Assembly (NCBI GenBank): GCA_021790495.1
Contig: JAJYGZ010000130.1
Span: 1-5,892 of the forward strand
DNA: 5,892 nucleotides
Source: Actinomycetes bacterium
GTDB taxonomy: Bacteria > Actinomycetota > Acidimicrobiia > Acidimicrobiales > Acidimicrobiaceae
Direction: 5' to 3'
Shown here piece after piece: positions 1-5,682 of this stretch. A model generated the notes under the pieces. The model saw only the letters and a list, made by a program, of their open reading frames with translations. It made no database searches and had not been told where the DNA came from. Made by a program: the position numbers and the translations under genes. How positions within the stretch are numbered: the first letter of the stretch is position 1; each line of letters begins with the position of its first letter.

Positions 1-69
1 ATAGCTTGCCAGTGCCACCAGAAGCGGTATGACAACAGGGAGAATAAGCGCGGTCTGGCGAATGGTCAT
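1..69 (-). CDS. N-terminus of a hydrogenase-4 type membrane subunit (HyfF/HycQ-like), partial
   Basis: This is the first 23 codons of a gene that runs off the window. The peptide starts MTIRQTALILPVVIPLLVAL and is a hydrophobic first membrane segment. Its ATG overlaps the TGA of the upstream hyfE-like gene by four bases (ATGA, 66-69), so it belongs to the same operon and is probably translationally coupled. In hyf operons and in the mycobacterial hyc locus (Rv0086, hycQ) the next gene after the HyfE-like one encodes an antiporter-like, NuoL/M/N-family proton-channel subunit, and the peptide fits that. The identity rests on gene order; 23 residues alone cannot prove the family. Confidence 0.6.
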   Translation of the reverse strand, partial: MTIRQTALILPVVIPLLVALASY

Positions 70-725
70 TCGTGCAGCTCGCGAAGTTCGTCGATGTCTG
101 TCGAAAGCAGGTGGGGGCGTAGTTTTGCGGCCAACAAGACCAATACCAGTATCAAGAATAAAACATCGAGCAGTGCTCCGAGTTCGACGATTGCTGGGAC
201 TCCCATGGTGAGCATGAATGCGACGGCCGAAATCGCATTGTCAAAGAGGAGAAAAGATACCAGCACCGACGCCATTTGCCGTCGGCTTATTAGCAGGACC
301 ACGGCAACTAGTGCAACCCCAAAGGGGATTGGAACCGCGCTAATCGTCGCGGTTGCGTCGAAGGCGACGATCGGTTGCGTCACGTGAAAGGCGAAAAGGA
401 TCGCGACTCCCGAGGCCAGCAACGACGAGGTGGAGTTGACTCTTCGGCTCGCGGGCTTAGCAGGTGGCTCAAGCGCGATGGCCCGTGAAACTAGGGTCGG
501 CGTGACGACGGAGCGAACAACCAGAATCGCCAACGCCACCAGTACCATCGCAAGATCCCCAGATCGGATCCCATTTATGAAAGGGATCGCCGCCAGGGAG
601 GCGCCGCTGACGCGAAGCATCCTAATTTGACTGGCAATGTTCTTTTGCCACGCGATGGCAATGGCTGACATGAGAAATATTGCCACGTCGGCGTACAAGA
701 TGCCGAGGTATAGAGAGCCTCTCAT
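66..725 (-). CDS. Hydrogenase-4 component E-like membrane protein (HyfE/HycP-like)
   Basis: A 219-residue integral membrane protein, close to the length of E. coli HyfE and M. tuberculosis Rv0085 (HycP), about 216-220 as I recall. Likely membrane segments lie near residues 8-26, 57-78, 101-120, 128-147, 151-173 and 178-200, followed by a short acidic tail. The C-terminal half resembles the NuoK-like part of HyfE: a polar residue inside a helix (FLLFDNAI, Asp162), then PAIVELGALLDVLF with Glu181 and Asp187. E. coli HyfE has MEN where this protein has FDN, so a buried Glu appears replaced by Asp. The likely role is part of the ion-translocating arm of a group 4 hydrogenase-like complex. The ATG lies 16 bases past the stop of the hycD-like gene; the ribosome site is weak. 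It overlaps the next gene by four bases. Confidence 0.85.
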   Translation of the reverse strand: MRGSLYLGILYADVAIFLMSAIAIAWQKNIASQIRMLRVSGASLAAIPFINGIRSGDLAMVLVALAILVVRSVVTPTLVSRAIALEPPAKPASRRVNSTSSLLASGVAILFAFHVTQPIVAFDATATISAVPIPFGVALVAVVLLISRRQMASVLVSFLLFDNAISAVAFMLTMGVPAIVELGALLDVLFLILVLVLLAAKLRPHLLSTDIDELRELHE

Positions 726-741
726 GGTAGCAGGGGCCTAT

Positions 742-1692
742 TCAACGTGTTGCCGCCGGAAGGTAGTACGAAATGGTTACTGCCAGGAGTCCCAATACGA
801 ATGACCCGCCGAGAAGTTCCGGTACGCGAAAGAGGCGCAGCTTGGCCATAAAAACTTCGGCAATGGCAAGCAGCGATCCGAGCAACGCTATTTTTGCGGC
901 CACAAGAACCAGGCCGATCGCCATCGCGCCGATACCATTTGTTGTCGCCAATCCCACCGGAAGGAAGAGATTTGAGATGAGTCCTAGCAAGAGCAGAAGT
1001 CGAACAGCCGCCGCCCATTTCACCAAAGCCAAGCGATAGCCGCTGTACTCAAGAACCATAGCTTCATGGATCATGGTCAATTCCAGGTGGGTGGCGGGGT
1101 TGTCCACAGGGAGACGGCCCGCTTCGGCAATTACCACAATAACCAGCGCCGCAAAGGCGAGGGCGCTCGCGGGACTGGCGATCCGAGCGGGATGAAGAGC
1201 CGTAGCGTTGGCGATGGCAAAGATGTTCGACGAGTTCGCTCTGATCGAAAGCGCGTATATGGCCATCAGTATGCTGGGTTCTAGCAGGGCAACCACGGTA
1301 AGTTCTCGGCTTGAGCCCATTCCTCCGAACGAGGTTCCAGTATCTAGGCCCGCCAATGAAAGGGCGATAGTTCCTATTAGCAAGAATCCGACTACCCAGA
1401 AGAGATCAAAACTGGCATGGAGCGGGAGTTCGGTTGTGATCAAGGGGATCATCGCGGCCACCACCGCGGTGCTGGCGAAGAAGAGCAGGGGACCAATGCT
1501 GAAGAAGGCGCCGGTGTGCTTGGGGTTCATTATCTGCTTGGAGAAGAGCTTGCGTATTTCGCGCCAGGGCTGTGCGACGCTGGCCCCGCGGCGGCCCTCC
1601 AAGCGGTTCTTGATCCAAGCCATCATGCCGATGAGCGCTGGAGATCCCAGTCCCACGAAAGAGAGTTGTATCAACAAGGCAAGATAGCTCAA
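742..1692 (-). CDS. hycD: HycD/HyfC-family membrane anchor subunit (NuoH-like)
   Basis: A 316-residue membrane protein of the complex I subunit 1 (NuoH) / HycD family, the same length I recall for M. tuberculosis HycD (Rv0084). Family landmarks are visible: the GRRGASVAQPWREIRKLF segment at 33-50 after the first helix, GGMGSSRE at 123-130, and EAGRLPVDNPATHLEL at 190-205 leading into MIHEAMVLEYSG to 218. These charged loops form the interface with the Fe-S and large subunits in complex I and are well kept, which argues for an intact complex. About eight hydrophobic segments fill the rest. The start is a TTG whose last two bases are shared with the TGA of the upstream hyfB-like gene (TTGA, 1689-1692), implying coupled translation. 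No strong ribosome site precedes it. Confidence 0.92.
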   Translation of the reverse strand: MSYLALLIQLSFVGLGSPALIGMMAWIKNRLEGRRGASVAQPWREIRKLFSKQIMNPKHTGAFFSIGPLLFFASTAVVAAMIPLITTELPLHASFDLFWVVGFLLIGTIALSLAGLDTGTSFGGMGSSRELTVVALLEPSILMAIYALSIRANSSNIFAIANATALHPARIASPASALAFAALVIVVIAEAGRLPVDNPATHLELTMIHEAMVLEYSGYRLALVKWAAAVRLLLLLGLISNLFLPVGLATTNGIGAMAIGLVLVAAKIALLGSLLAIAEVFMAKLRLFRVPELLGGSFVLGLLAVTISYYLPAATR

Positions 1693-3680
1693 TGCAGCAC
1701 CGCCAATACGACCAACAGTCCGGCGGCGCCAAACGCCAAATAACGATTGAGCGAGCCATTATGCGCCAGACGAGCCAGACGTCCGCCATAGGATGCGATA
1801 GCCCATACCCGCAGGTAGAGCGCCGATTCGATCGAATCGTGCGGAGTGCTCCGAAGCTCCACCCGTGAGATCAAAAGCCGCGATTCCTCAAAGGTAATGA
1901 TTTCCACGTCGCGCTTGGGGCGGATCACATCGGCGAAGACCCGCTCCAGCGGCTCGGCAAATGACGAAGCGTTGTACTGCATCGCTGAATTAAGATCCCG
2001 GGCGCCGCACGCCCATAGGTCGACGTCCGCATCGCTCGGTCGGGATCTCTTGCGCAACTTGATAACCGTCGCGGTCGCCAGGACCGCAAGGGTAAATAAC
2101 ACTGCGGAGGCGAGCGGAAAAATACTTCCGGTCAGCCCATAGACGGTCAATTGGCCAAGTTGGCCTTGACCGCTTCCATGCAGGGAGTGCAAAGGTGTCG
2201 CCCAAGCGACCCGCTTGACCACAGAGCCGAACGCCGTGGGCAACAGTGCGATAGCGAGGTTGGCCACAACCAGAAGGCTCATCGCGAATTGCATAACTCC
2301 GAATCGTTCCTCGAGACCTTCGCCAAGGTCGGATCTCGCTTTGCCCAAAAAGCCGATTCCAAACGCCTTAACCATGGTGAGAAGACCGATGCCAGAGGTT
2401 AGAGCGATCGCGCCGATGGTAAGCGGCGCGGCCAGAGCCACCAAGCCGTTAGCTGGTCCGAGGTGAATCAGAGATTGGAGCAGGATCCATTCGCCTATAA
2501 ATGCCGCCCCCAGCGGGAGTCCCGATGCGGAGAGTGCCGCAATGCCAAACGCTCCGGAAGTGAATCGCATTCTTCGCGTCAACCCCCCGAGGGCGTTGAG
2601 ATCCGTGGTCCCGGTCTCTAGTCCCACGGTGCCCGCGGCGAGGAATGCCAAACCCTTGAACATCGCGTGCGAGCCGAGAATAAATACGGTTGCGACGGCG
2701 GCTGCCCAAGCGAGGTTTGGGTGGTGCGTCGAGGTCATTACGAGAGAAGTACCCAAAGCGAGAGTCGCCAGTCCCATGTTTTCCGTGGTCGAGTACGCCA
2801 GAAGCACCTTAAGGTCGCTGGAAACGGATGACTCTATGACCCCGTAGATGCTCGAAATGGCCCCGATCCCTAGGAGCAACATTCCCCACCAGGTTGGGCC
2901 CCCCGCCATGAGAACGACGACGAATTTGATCAACCCGAAGATGCCAAGGCTCACCATTGCGGTACTCATTAGCGCTGACGCCGGGGCTGGCGCCTCGGGG
3001 TGCGCTTTGGGCAGCCATGCGTGGAGAGGTACTAACCCGGCCTTGGATCCGAAGCCGACTAGGGCCAAGACGAACGCCAGATTCCTTTGTCCCGGGGAAA
3101 GCGAGGCCACGGCGTTTTGCAGGGTCAAGAAGTTCAGGCCGTGAGATCTGCTTGCGACAAGAGCGAAAAACCCAAGTATCGAGAAGAAGCCGAGTTGAGT
3201 TACCGCGGCGTACAGCAAGGCGGCGTGCTGAGCGCGCTCACGCTGGTAGTGATCGAGTACCAGACAGATCGACTCAATGGCCATGAGCTCCCAGAAAAAC
3301 AGAAATGACGGGATCGAAGCCGTCAAAGGAATGATCTCGAGCGTTGCGACGAATATAGGGAAAATCGCCAGCGAGATCGCGGAGAGATGGCCGGACTTCG
3401 CGTATCCGAAGTTGTACAGAGCGACACAGGTCGCGACGAGGGAGATAAGGATCACAAAGAACGACCCGAGATCGGTGGTTCGAATGGAGAGTCCGAAGGG
3501 GGGAACGACTCCAGAGGCAAGGAAGGCGAAACCGTGGCCGACGAGCCCCTCAAGGCCAAGCACGACTCCGGCTACCCCCGCGCCCAATGTGGCGATATTC
3601 GACGCCACGATCCATCGCTGGGATTTGGCGCCGCCGCTGAGAGGGCGAGTCGTCACGTCGCCTTGCGTTAGAGCGTTCAC
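1689..3680 (-). CDS. hyfB: HyfB/HycC-like proton-channel subunit (NuoL/M/N antiporter family)
   Basis: A 663-residue polytopic membrane protein of the proton_antipo_M family, as in hydrogenase-4 component B and Rv0083. The landmarks of an ion-translocating subunit are present: intramembrane Glu131 in FFWELMAIES, Lys213 in GSKAG, the LHAWLPKAHPEAPAPASALM block at 219-238, His338 and Lys342 in GSHAMFKGLAFL, and Glu397 in FIGEW. After the last central helices comes a soluble-looking segment, CGARDLNSAMQYNASSFAEP (558-577), typical of HyfB/HycC rather than of NuoL, and then a terminal helix. The start is a GTG overlapping the stop of the Fe-S subunit gene (GTGA, 3677-3680), an operon junction. 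The retained Lys/Glu/His set suggests it still moves ions; which ion cannot be seen from the sequence. Confidence 0.92.
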   Translation of the reverse strand: MNALTQGDVTTRPLSGGAKSQRWIVASNIATLGAGVAGVVLGLEGLVGHGFAFLASGVVPPFGLSIRTTDLGSFFVILISLVATCVALYNFGYAKSGHLSAISLAIFPIFVATLEIIPLTASIPSFLFFWELMAIESICLVLDHYQRERAQHAALLYAAVTQLGFFSILGFFALVASRSHGLNFLTLQNAVASLSPGQRNLAFVLALVGFGSKAGLVPLHAWLPKAHPEAPAPASALMSTAMVSLGIFGLIKFVVVLMAGGPTWWGMLLLGIGAISSIYGVIESSVSSDLKVLLAYSTTENMGLATLALGTSLVMTSTHHPNLAWAAAVATVFILGSHAMFKGLAFLAAGTVGLETGTTDLNALGGLTRRMRFTSGAFGIAALSASGLPLGAAFIGEWILLQSLIHLGPANGLVALAAPLTIGAIALTSGIGLLTMVKAFGIGFLGKARSDLGEGLEERFGVMQFAMSLLVVANLAIALLPTAFGSVVKRVAWATPLHSLHGSGQGQLGQLTVYGLTGSIFPLASAVLFTLAVLATATVIKLRKRSRPSDADVDLWACGARDLNSAMQYNASSFAEPLERVFADVIRPKRDVEIITFEESRLLISRVELRSTPHDSIESALYLRVWAIASYGGRLARLAHNGSLNRYLAFGAAGLLVVLAVLH

Positions 3681-4156
3681 CTTTTAGAGACTCTTCTAAG
3701 TGCGGCGACAATCTCGGCGGGTTCGGGCGGGCAACCCGGTATTTCGAGGTCGACGTCGAGGTGGTCCGCTACGGCGCCCGTCACGCCGTATCCCTCGCGC
3801 AAGCCGTTGCAGTTGATGGCGCAGTCTCCCAGTGCCACGACCGCTTTTGGTCCGGGGGTGGCGATGTAGGCGTCCATAAGGGGTTTTTGCATATTGCGGG
3901 TTACGACGCCGGTTACCACCAGGCCATCGGCGTGTCGGGGGGAAGCTGTTAGTGATACGCCGAAGCTTTCAAGATCGTAAATTGGCGAAAAGCATGCCGA
4001 AAGTTCGATTTCGCATCCGTTGCAGCTGCCCGCGTCGACGTGGCGCAATACCAGCGACCCGGAAGAGAGATCCGGTCGGATCTCTCGCGCGGGGTCCAGC
4101 GAAGGCTGGGGCTGGGCGAGCTTTCCCAAGCTAACGATGCGCCGGATCAATCCCAC
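3677..4156 (-). CDS. NuoB/HycG-like [4Fe-4S] small subunit of a group 4 hydrogenase-like complex
   Basis: A 159-residue soluble protein of the complex I 20-kDa / [NiFe]-hydrogenase small-subunit family, equal in length to Rv0082 as I recall it. The cluster ligands are visible: Cys45 and Cys48 in DAGSCNGCEIE, Cys112 in ALGDCAINC and Cys142 in IPGCPPEP, which would hold one proximal [4Fe-4S] cluster. There is no room for the medial and distal clusters of larger uptake-hydrogenase small subunits. It should sit between the membrane arm and the large subunit and carry electrons to or from the active site. The start is a GTG (4154-4156) with only a weak AAGAG-like ribosome site; the reading MGLIRRIVSLG looks native. 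It lies 59 bases after the regulator gene and overlaps the next gene by four bases. It is not an ordinary complex I NuoB, because its neighbours are hyf/hyc genes rather than nuo genes. Confidence 0.92.
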   Translation of the reverse strand: MGLIRRIVSLGKLAQPQPSLDPAREIRPDLSSGSLVLRHVDAGSCNGCEIELSACFSPIYDLESFGVSLTASPRHADGLVVTGVVTRNMQKPLMDAYIATPGPKAVVALGDCAINCNGLREGYGVTGAVADHLDVDLEIPGCPPEPAEIVAALRRVSKR

Positions 4157-4195
4157 GCGCTTAGCTCTTGGGGCCTGAGGGGGATGTATCGGAAA

Positions 4196-4206
4196 GCCGT
4201 CTCGGC
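4196..4206 (-). terminator. Weak hairpin between regulator and structural genes
   Basis: The minus strand reads GCCGAGACGGC followed by TTT: a four-pair stem with a three-base loop, ten bases after the regulator's stop. It could act as a partial attenuator that lowers transcription of the structural genes relative to the regulator, but a stem this short is also common by chance. Confidence 0.15.
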
Positions 4207-4215
4207 ATCGGCGTG

Positions 4216-4548
4216 TTACCTTGTTGCATTGTTTAGGTCTTCGAGAAGTTTTGCGGAGTCCGAAAGCACCTCGGTCAGGATGCGCCGTGCCACTGCTAGA
4301 AGTTCGGTTACCTCGGGATGCAGCAACGAGTAGGTGACCGAGGACCCGGATTTCGTGGAATCTATCAATCCAGACCGCTTTAGCACAGCCAACTGCTGGC
4401 TTAGGTGTGACGCTTCGATTGCGACCTGTTCGTTCAATTCCGAAACCGGTCGCGATCTCTCGCTAAGCAACTCGAGAATTCTTATTCTTACCGGATGGCC
4501 AAGAGTTTTGAAAAACTCTGCCTTTAGCTGGTAGAGCGGAGTTGTCAT
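4216..4548 (-). CDS. ArsR-family winged-helix transcriptional regulator (Rv0081-like)
   Basis: A 110-residue ArsR/SmtB-type repressor. The opening PLYQLKAEFFKTLGHPVRIR is the usual N-terminal helix leading into the helix-turn-helix: residues 35-62 run from VSELNEQV through the recognition region ASHLSQQLAVLKRSG, and the wing follows at 63-75 (STKSGSSVTYSL). The C-terminal helices (TELLAVARRILTEVLSD) would form the dimer interface. As I recall it, M. tuberculosis Rv0081, which heads the hyc operon, is very similar. The protein has no cysteine, so the classical metal- or thiol-sensing CxC site is absent and the signal is unknown. The ATG at 4548 is preceded by GGGAG (4554-4558) at five bases. 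An in-frame TTG at 4596 falls inside the operator-like repeat and is unlikely to be the start. It probably represses its own operon. Confidence 0.9.
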   Translation of the reverse strand: MTTPLYQLKAEFFKTLGHPVRIRILELLSERSRPVSELNEQVAIEASHLSQQLAVLKRSGLIDSTKSGSSVTYSLLHPEVTELLAVARRILTEVLSDSAKLLEDLNNATR

Positions 4549-4553
4549 GGCTG

Positions 4554-4558
4554 CTCCC
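4554..4558 (-). promoter_or_regulatory. Ribosome binding site of the ArsR-family gene
   Basis: GGGAG on the minus strand, five bases before the ATG at 4548. It decides for this start over the upstream in-frame TTG at 4596. Confidence 0.7.
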
Positions 4559-4579
4559 AATCGATTGATAGAATATGCA

Positions 4580-4611
4580 ATTAATAAAATTAGCAATTGC
4601 TATTAATCATA
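4580..4611 (-). promoter_or_regulatory. Probable operator/promoter of the ArsR-family gene and hydrogenase-like operon
   Basis: This is an AT-rich island in GC-richer surroundings. It holds a perfect 12-base palindrome TAGCAATTGCTA (4591-4602) and an inverted repeat ATTAATA (4580-4586) / TATTAAT (4601-4607) with a 14-base spacer. Promoter elements on the minus strand are ambiguous: TATGAT (4606-4611) is a good -10 match lacking a clear -35 at normal spacing, and TATTCT (4570-4575) is a weaker -10 just downstream. Either promoter would be overlapped or closely flanked by the repeat, the usual layout for ArsR-type autorepression. Binding by the adjacent regulator is inferred. Confidence 0.6.
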
Positions 4612-4620
4612 ACGCGACGT

Positions 4621-4654
4621 AAAAGTCGCAAGGCCGAATGCCCCAACGGCGACT
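4621..4654 (-). terminator. Possible intrinsic terminator downstream of crcB-DUF190
   Basis: On the minus strand AGTCGC (4649-4654) and GCGACT (4624-4629) form a six-pair outer stem that runs directly into TTTT (4621-4624, one T shared with the stem). A short inner GGC/GCC stem may cap the loop. It lies between the end of the DUF190 gene and the regulator promoter, where a terminator would insulate the two same-strand units. The 19-base loop is only partly paired and the T-run is short. An alternative pairing of GCGAC (4614-4618) with GTCGC (4625-4629) competes with it. Confidence 0.3.
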
Positions 4655-4836
4655 CCGTAGACAGATCGCGCCTGGTAAGGCGATTCGCGCCGCGCGGAGT
4701 TGCTTAGATGATTTTTTGAAGTGGAATCATGTCCGACAAAGGCGCCGCATTTAGCATTGGCCACGGAATTCGACGGAGATCTGGGTGGTCACGTCAAAAT
4801 CCGCGAATCGGACGATCTTTGTCCCGGTGGATTTGG
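4655..4836. other. Intergenic stretch with no assignable gene
   Basis: This separates the DUF190 gene from the regulator's control region. I see no recognisable gene, RNA or repeat beyond two GGCGCGA copies on the minus strand (4666-4672 and 4685-4691). Positions 4721-4840 on the plus strand can be read as a 39-codon frame from a GTG, and the same codon register on the minus strand is also open for about 40 codons. Neither has a credible ribosome site or a family I recognise. A decayed gene remnant is possible; chance is at least as likely. Confidence 0.4.
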
Positions 4837-5157
4837 CTAGTAAGTCGATATCGGCCAGGAGATTGCAGTCACGCCGCTAAAGGTAAGTATGTACTCGAGG
4901 GCGCGGCTCACATTTGCGCTGCTATCGAAGAATTCCAAAATTAGGGGCAACCGCGCTTCGGGGTGCAGAATCGTCGCTTCGTGCACGACGCCATGCGAGC
5001 CGAAACCAGCCAAAGCTCGCTGCAGCGTTGCTCCAGCGACTAAGTGCTTGTCAAGCAGGTCGGAAAGAAGCTTCTTGGCGAGGTTCTCTTTTTCCGAGCG
5101 ATCTCCCTCGTTGAAGTAGATGCGCACCATCACGTAGTCGTTGCCCTGTGTCATCAT
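4837..5157 (-). CDS. DUF190 family protein, CrcB partner
   Basis: A small soluble protein of 106 residues in the DUF190 family (ferredoxin-like, PII-like fold), a common neighbour of crcB. Family features are VRIYFNEGDR (11-20), a helix rich in Lys and Leu (22-38), the glycine-bearing AGATLQRALAGFGSHG (41-56), LPLILEFFDS (70-79) and a final strand, SGVTAISWPI (94-103). The exact function of the family is unsettled; a regulatory or accessory part in fluoride handling is inferred from location only. Its first ATG overlaps the crcB stop (ATGA, 5154-5157). A second ATG immediately follows at 5154. The GGGAGG ribosome site (5160-5165) lies two bases from the first and five from the second, so the protein may really begin at the second Met. 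Confidence 0.88.
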   Translation of the reverse strand: MMTQGNDYVMVRIYFNEGDRSEKENLAKKLLSDLLDKHLVAGATLQRALAGFGSHGVVHEATILHPEARLPLILEFFDSSANVSRALEYILTFSGVTAISWPISTY

Positions 5158-5564
5158 CGCCTCCCGAGTGCTACTCCGGCTCCGACCGCCAGGAGACCTA
5201 ATCCGAGTGAAACTAGCGCATAAATGGCGGCTCGGGCAATCCTGCCCTCTTGCACCAAGGTGAAGGTTTCGATCGAAAAAGTCGAAAATGTCGTATACGA
5301 GCCGAGGAACCCGGTGAGGATGCCAGCGCGAAGCGAGGCTGGCGTATTCAATCTCTCCAGCGTCAGATAGAACAGAAACCCCATCAAGAACGACCCGATC
5401 AGATTGATGCTGAGCGTCGCGTAGGGAAAGTCTTTGCCTACCAGGGATGCAACCAGAGACGACTGAAAGTATCGGGCCAATGCGCCAAATACTGCGAAGA
5501 CGGCAATCAGTAATGGGGTCAAGATCAACTCCGCGGCGTAAGGGTCAGGTGGTCTGGCGACCAT
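5154..5564 (-). CDS. crcB: Fluoride channel CrcB/Fluc
   Basis: A 136-residue, four-helix membrane protein that exports fluoride down its electrochemical gradient as a dual-topology dimer. Family signatures are GALARY (27-32), ATLSINLIGSFLMGF (49-63) with pore Asn54, and GSYTTFSTFSIET (88-100), which carries the central sodium site and the Phe-box residues Phe93 and Phe96. Only one copy is visible, so a homodimer is expected unless a second gene lies elsewhere. Two starts are credible. The ATG at 5564 lies six bases from a perfect TATAAT, which suggests a leaderless message. An in-frame TTG at 5522 is preceded by GGAG at six bases and would give 122 residues beginning MTPLLIAVF, a more usual CrcB N-terminus. 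The first 14 residues (MVARPPDPYAAELI) look non-conserved. Confidence 0.93.
   Translation of the reverse strand: MVARPPDPYAAELILTPLLIAVFAVFGALARYFQSSLVASLVGKDFPYATLSINLIGSFLMGFLFYLTLERLNTPASLRAGILTGFLGSYTTFSTFSIETFTLVQEGRIARAAIYALVSLGLGLLAVGAGVALGRR
5160..5165 (-). promoter_or_regulatory. Ribosome binding site of the DUF190 gene
   Basis: GGGAGG on the minus strand within the last codons of crcB. It is two bases from the ATG at 5157 but five from the ATG at 5154, which favours the second as initiator. Confidence 0.6.
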
Positions 5565-5570
5565 TTATGG

Positions 5571-5576
5571 ATTATA
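5571..5576 (-). promoter_or_regulatory. -10 element of the crcB promoter, probable leaderless transcript
   Basis: A perfect TATAAT on the minus strand, separated from the crcB ATG (5564) by the six bases CCATAA. Transcription starting about seven bases after the -10 would begin at or next to the A of the ATG. Leaderless messages are common in actinobacteria. No convincing -35 hexamer is seen at 16-18 bases. Confidence 0.6.
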
Positions 5577-5682
5577 CAGGTGCGGTGTCCGAGAGAGAGG
5601 CTGACATTTTGCACTCCGAATTGGCCAATCGCCACACCGAGTCTGCTGTGGACATGACGATCCGTGTTCGCGGGAGGAACGA

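Noticed and set aside
1208..1687. 159-codon open frame on the plus strand
   Set aside because: Lies antisense within the hycD-like gene, whose family motifs are clear; composition and lack of motifs mark it as a shadow.
3277..3687. 136-codon open frame on the plus strand
   Set aside because: Antisense to the N-terminal part of the HyfB-like gene; no family resemblance and no ribosome site of note.
3677..4156. NuoB of a conventional respiratory complex I
   Set aside because: The adjacent genes are HyfB-, HycD- and HyfE-like with an ArsR regulator at the head; no nuoA, nuoC or nuoD flank it.
4549..4596. Longer N-terminus for the ArsR-family protein starting at TTG 4596
   Set aside because: The TTG lies inside the operator-like palindrome and lacks a ribosome site; the ATG at 4548 has GGGAG at ideal spacing and matches the usual family start.
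5620..5629. Palindrome ATTGGCCAAT as an operator
   Set aside because: A single ten-base palindrome about 45 bases upstream of the crcB -10 with no other support; too short to call.
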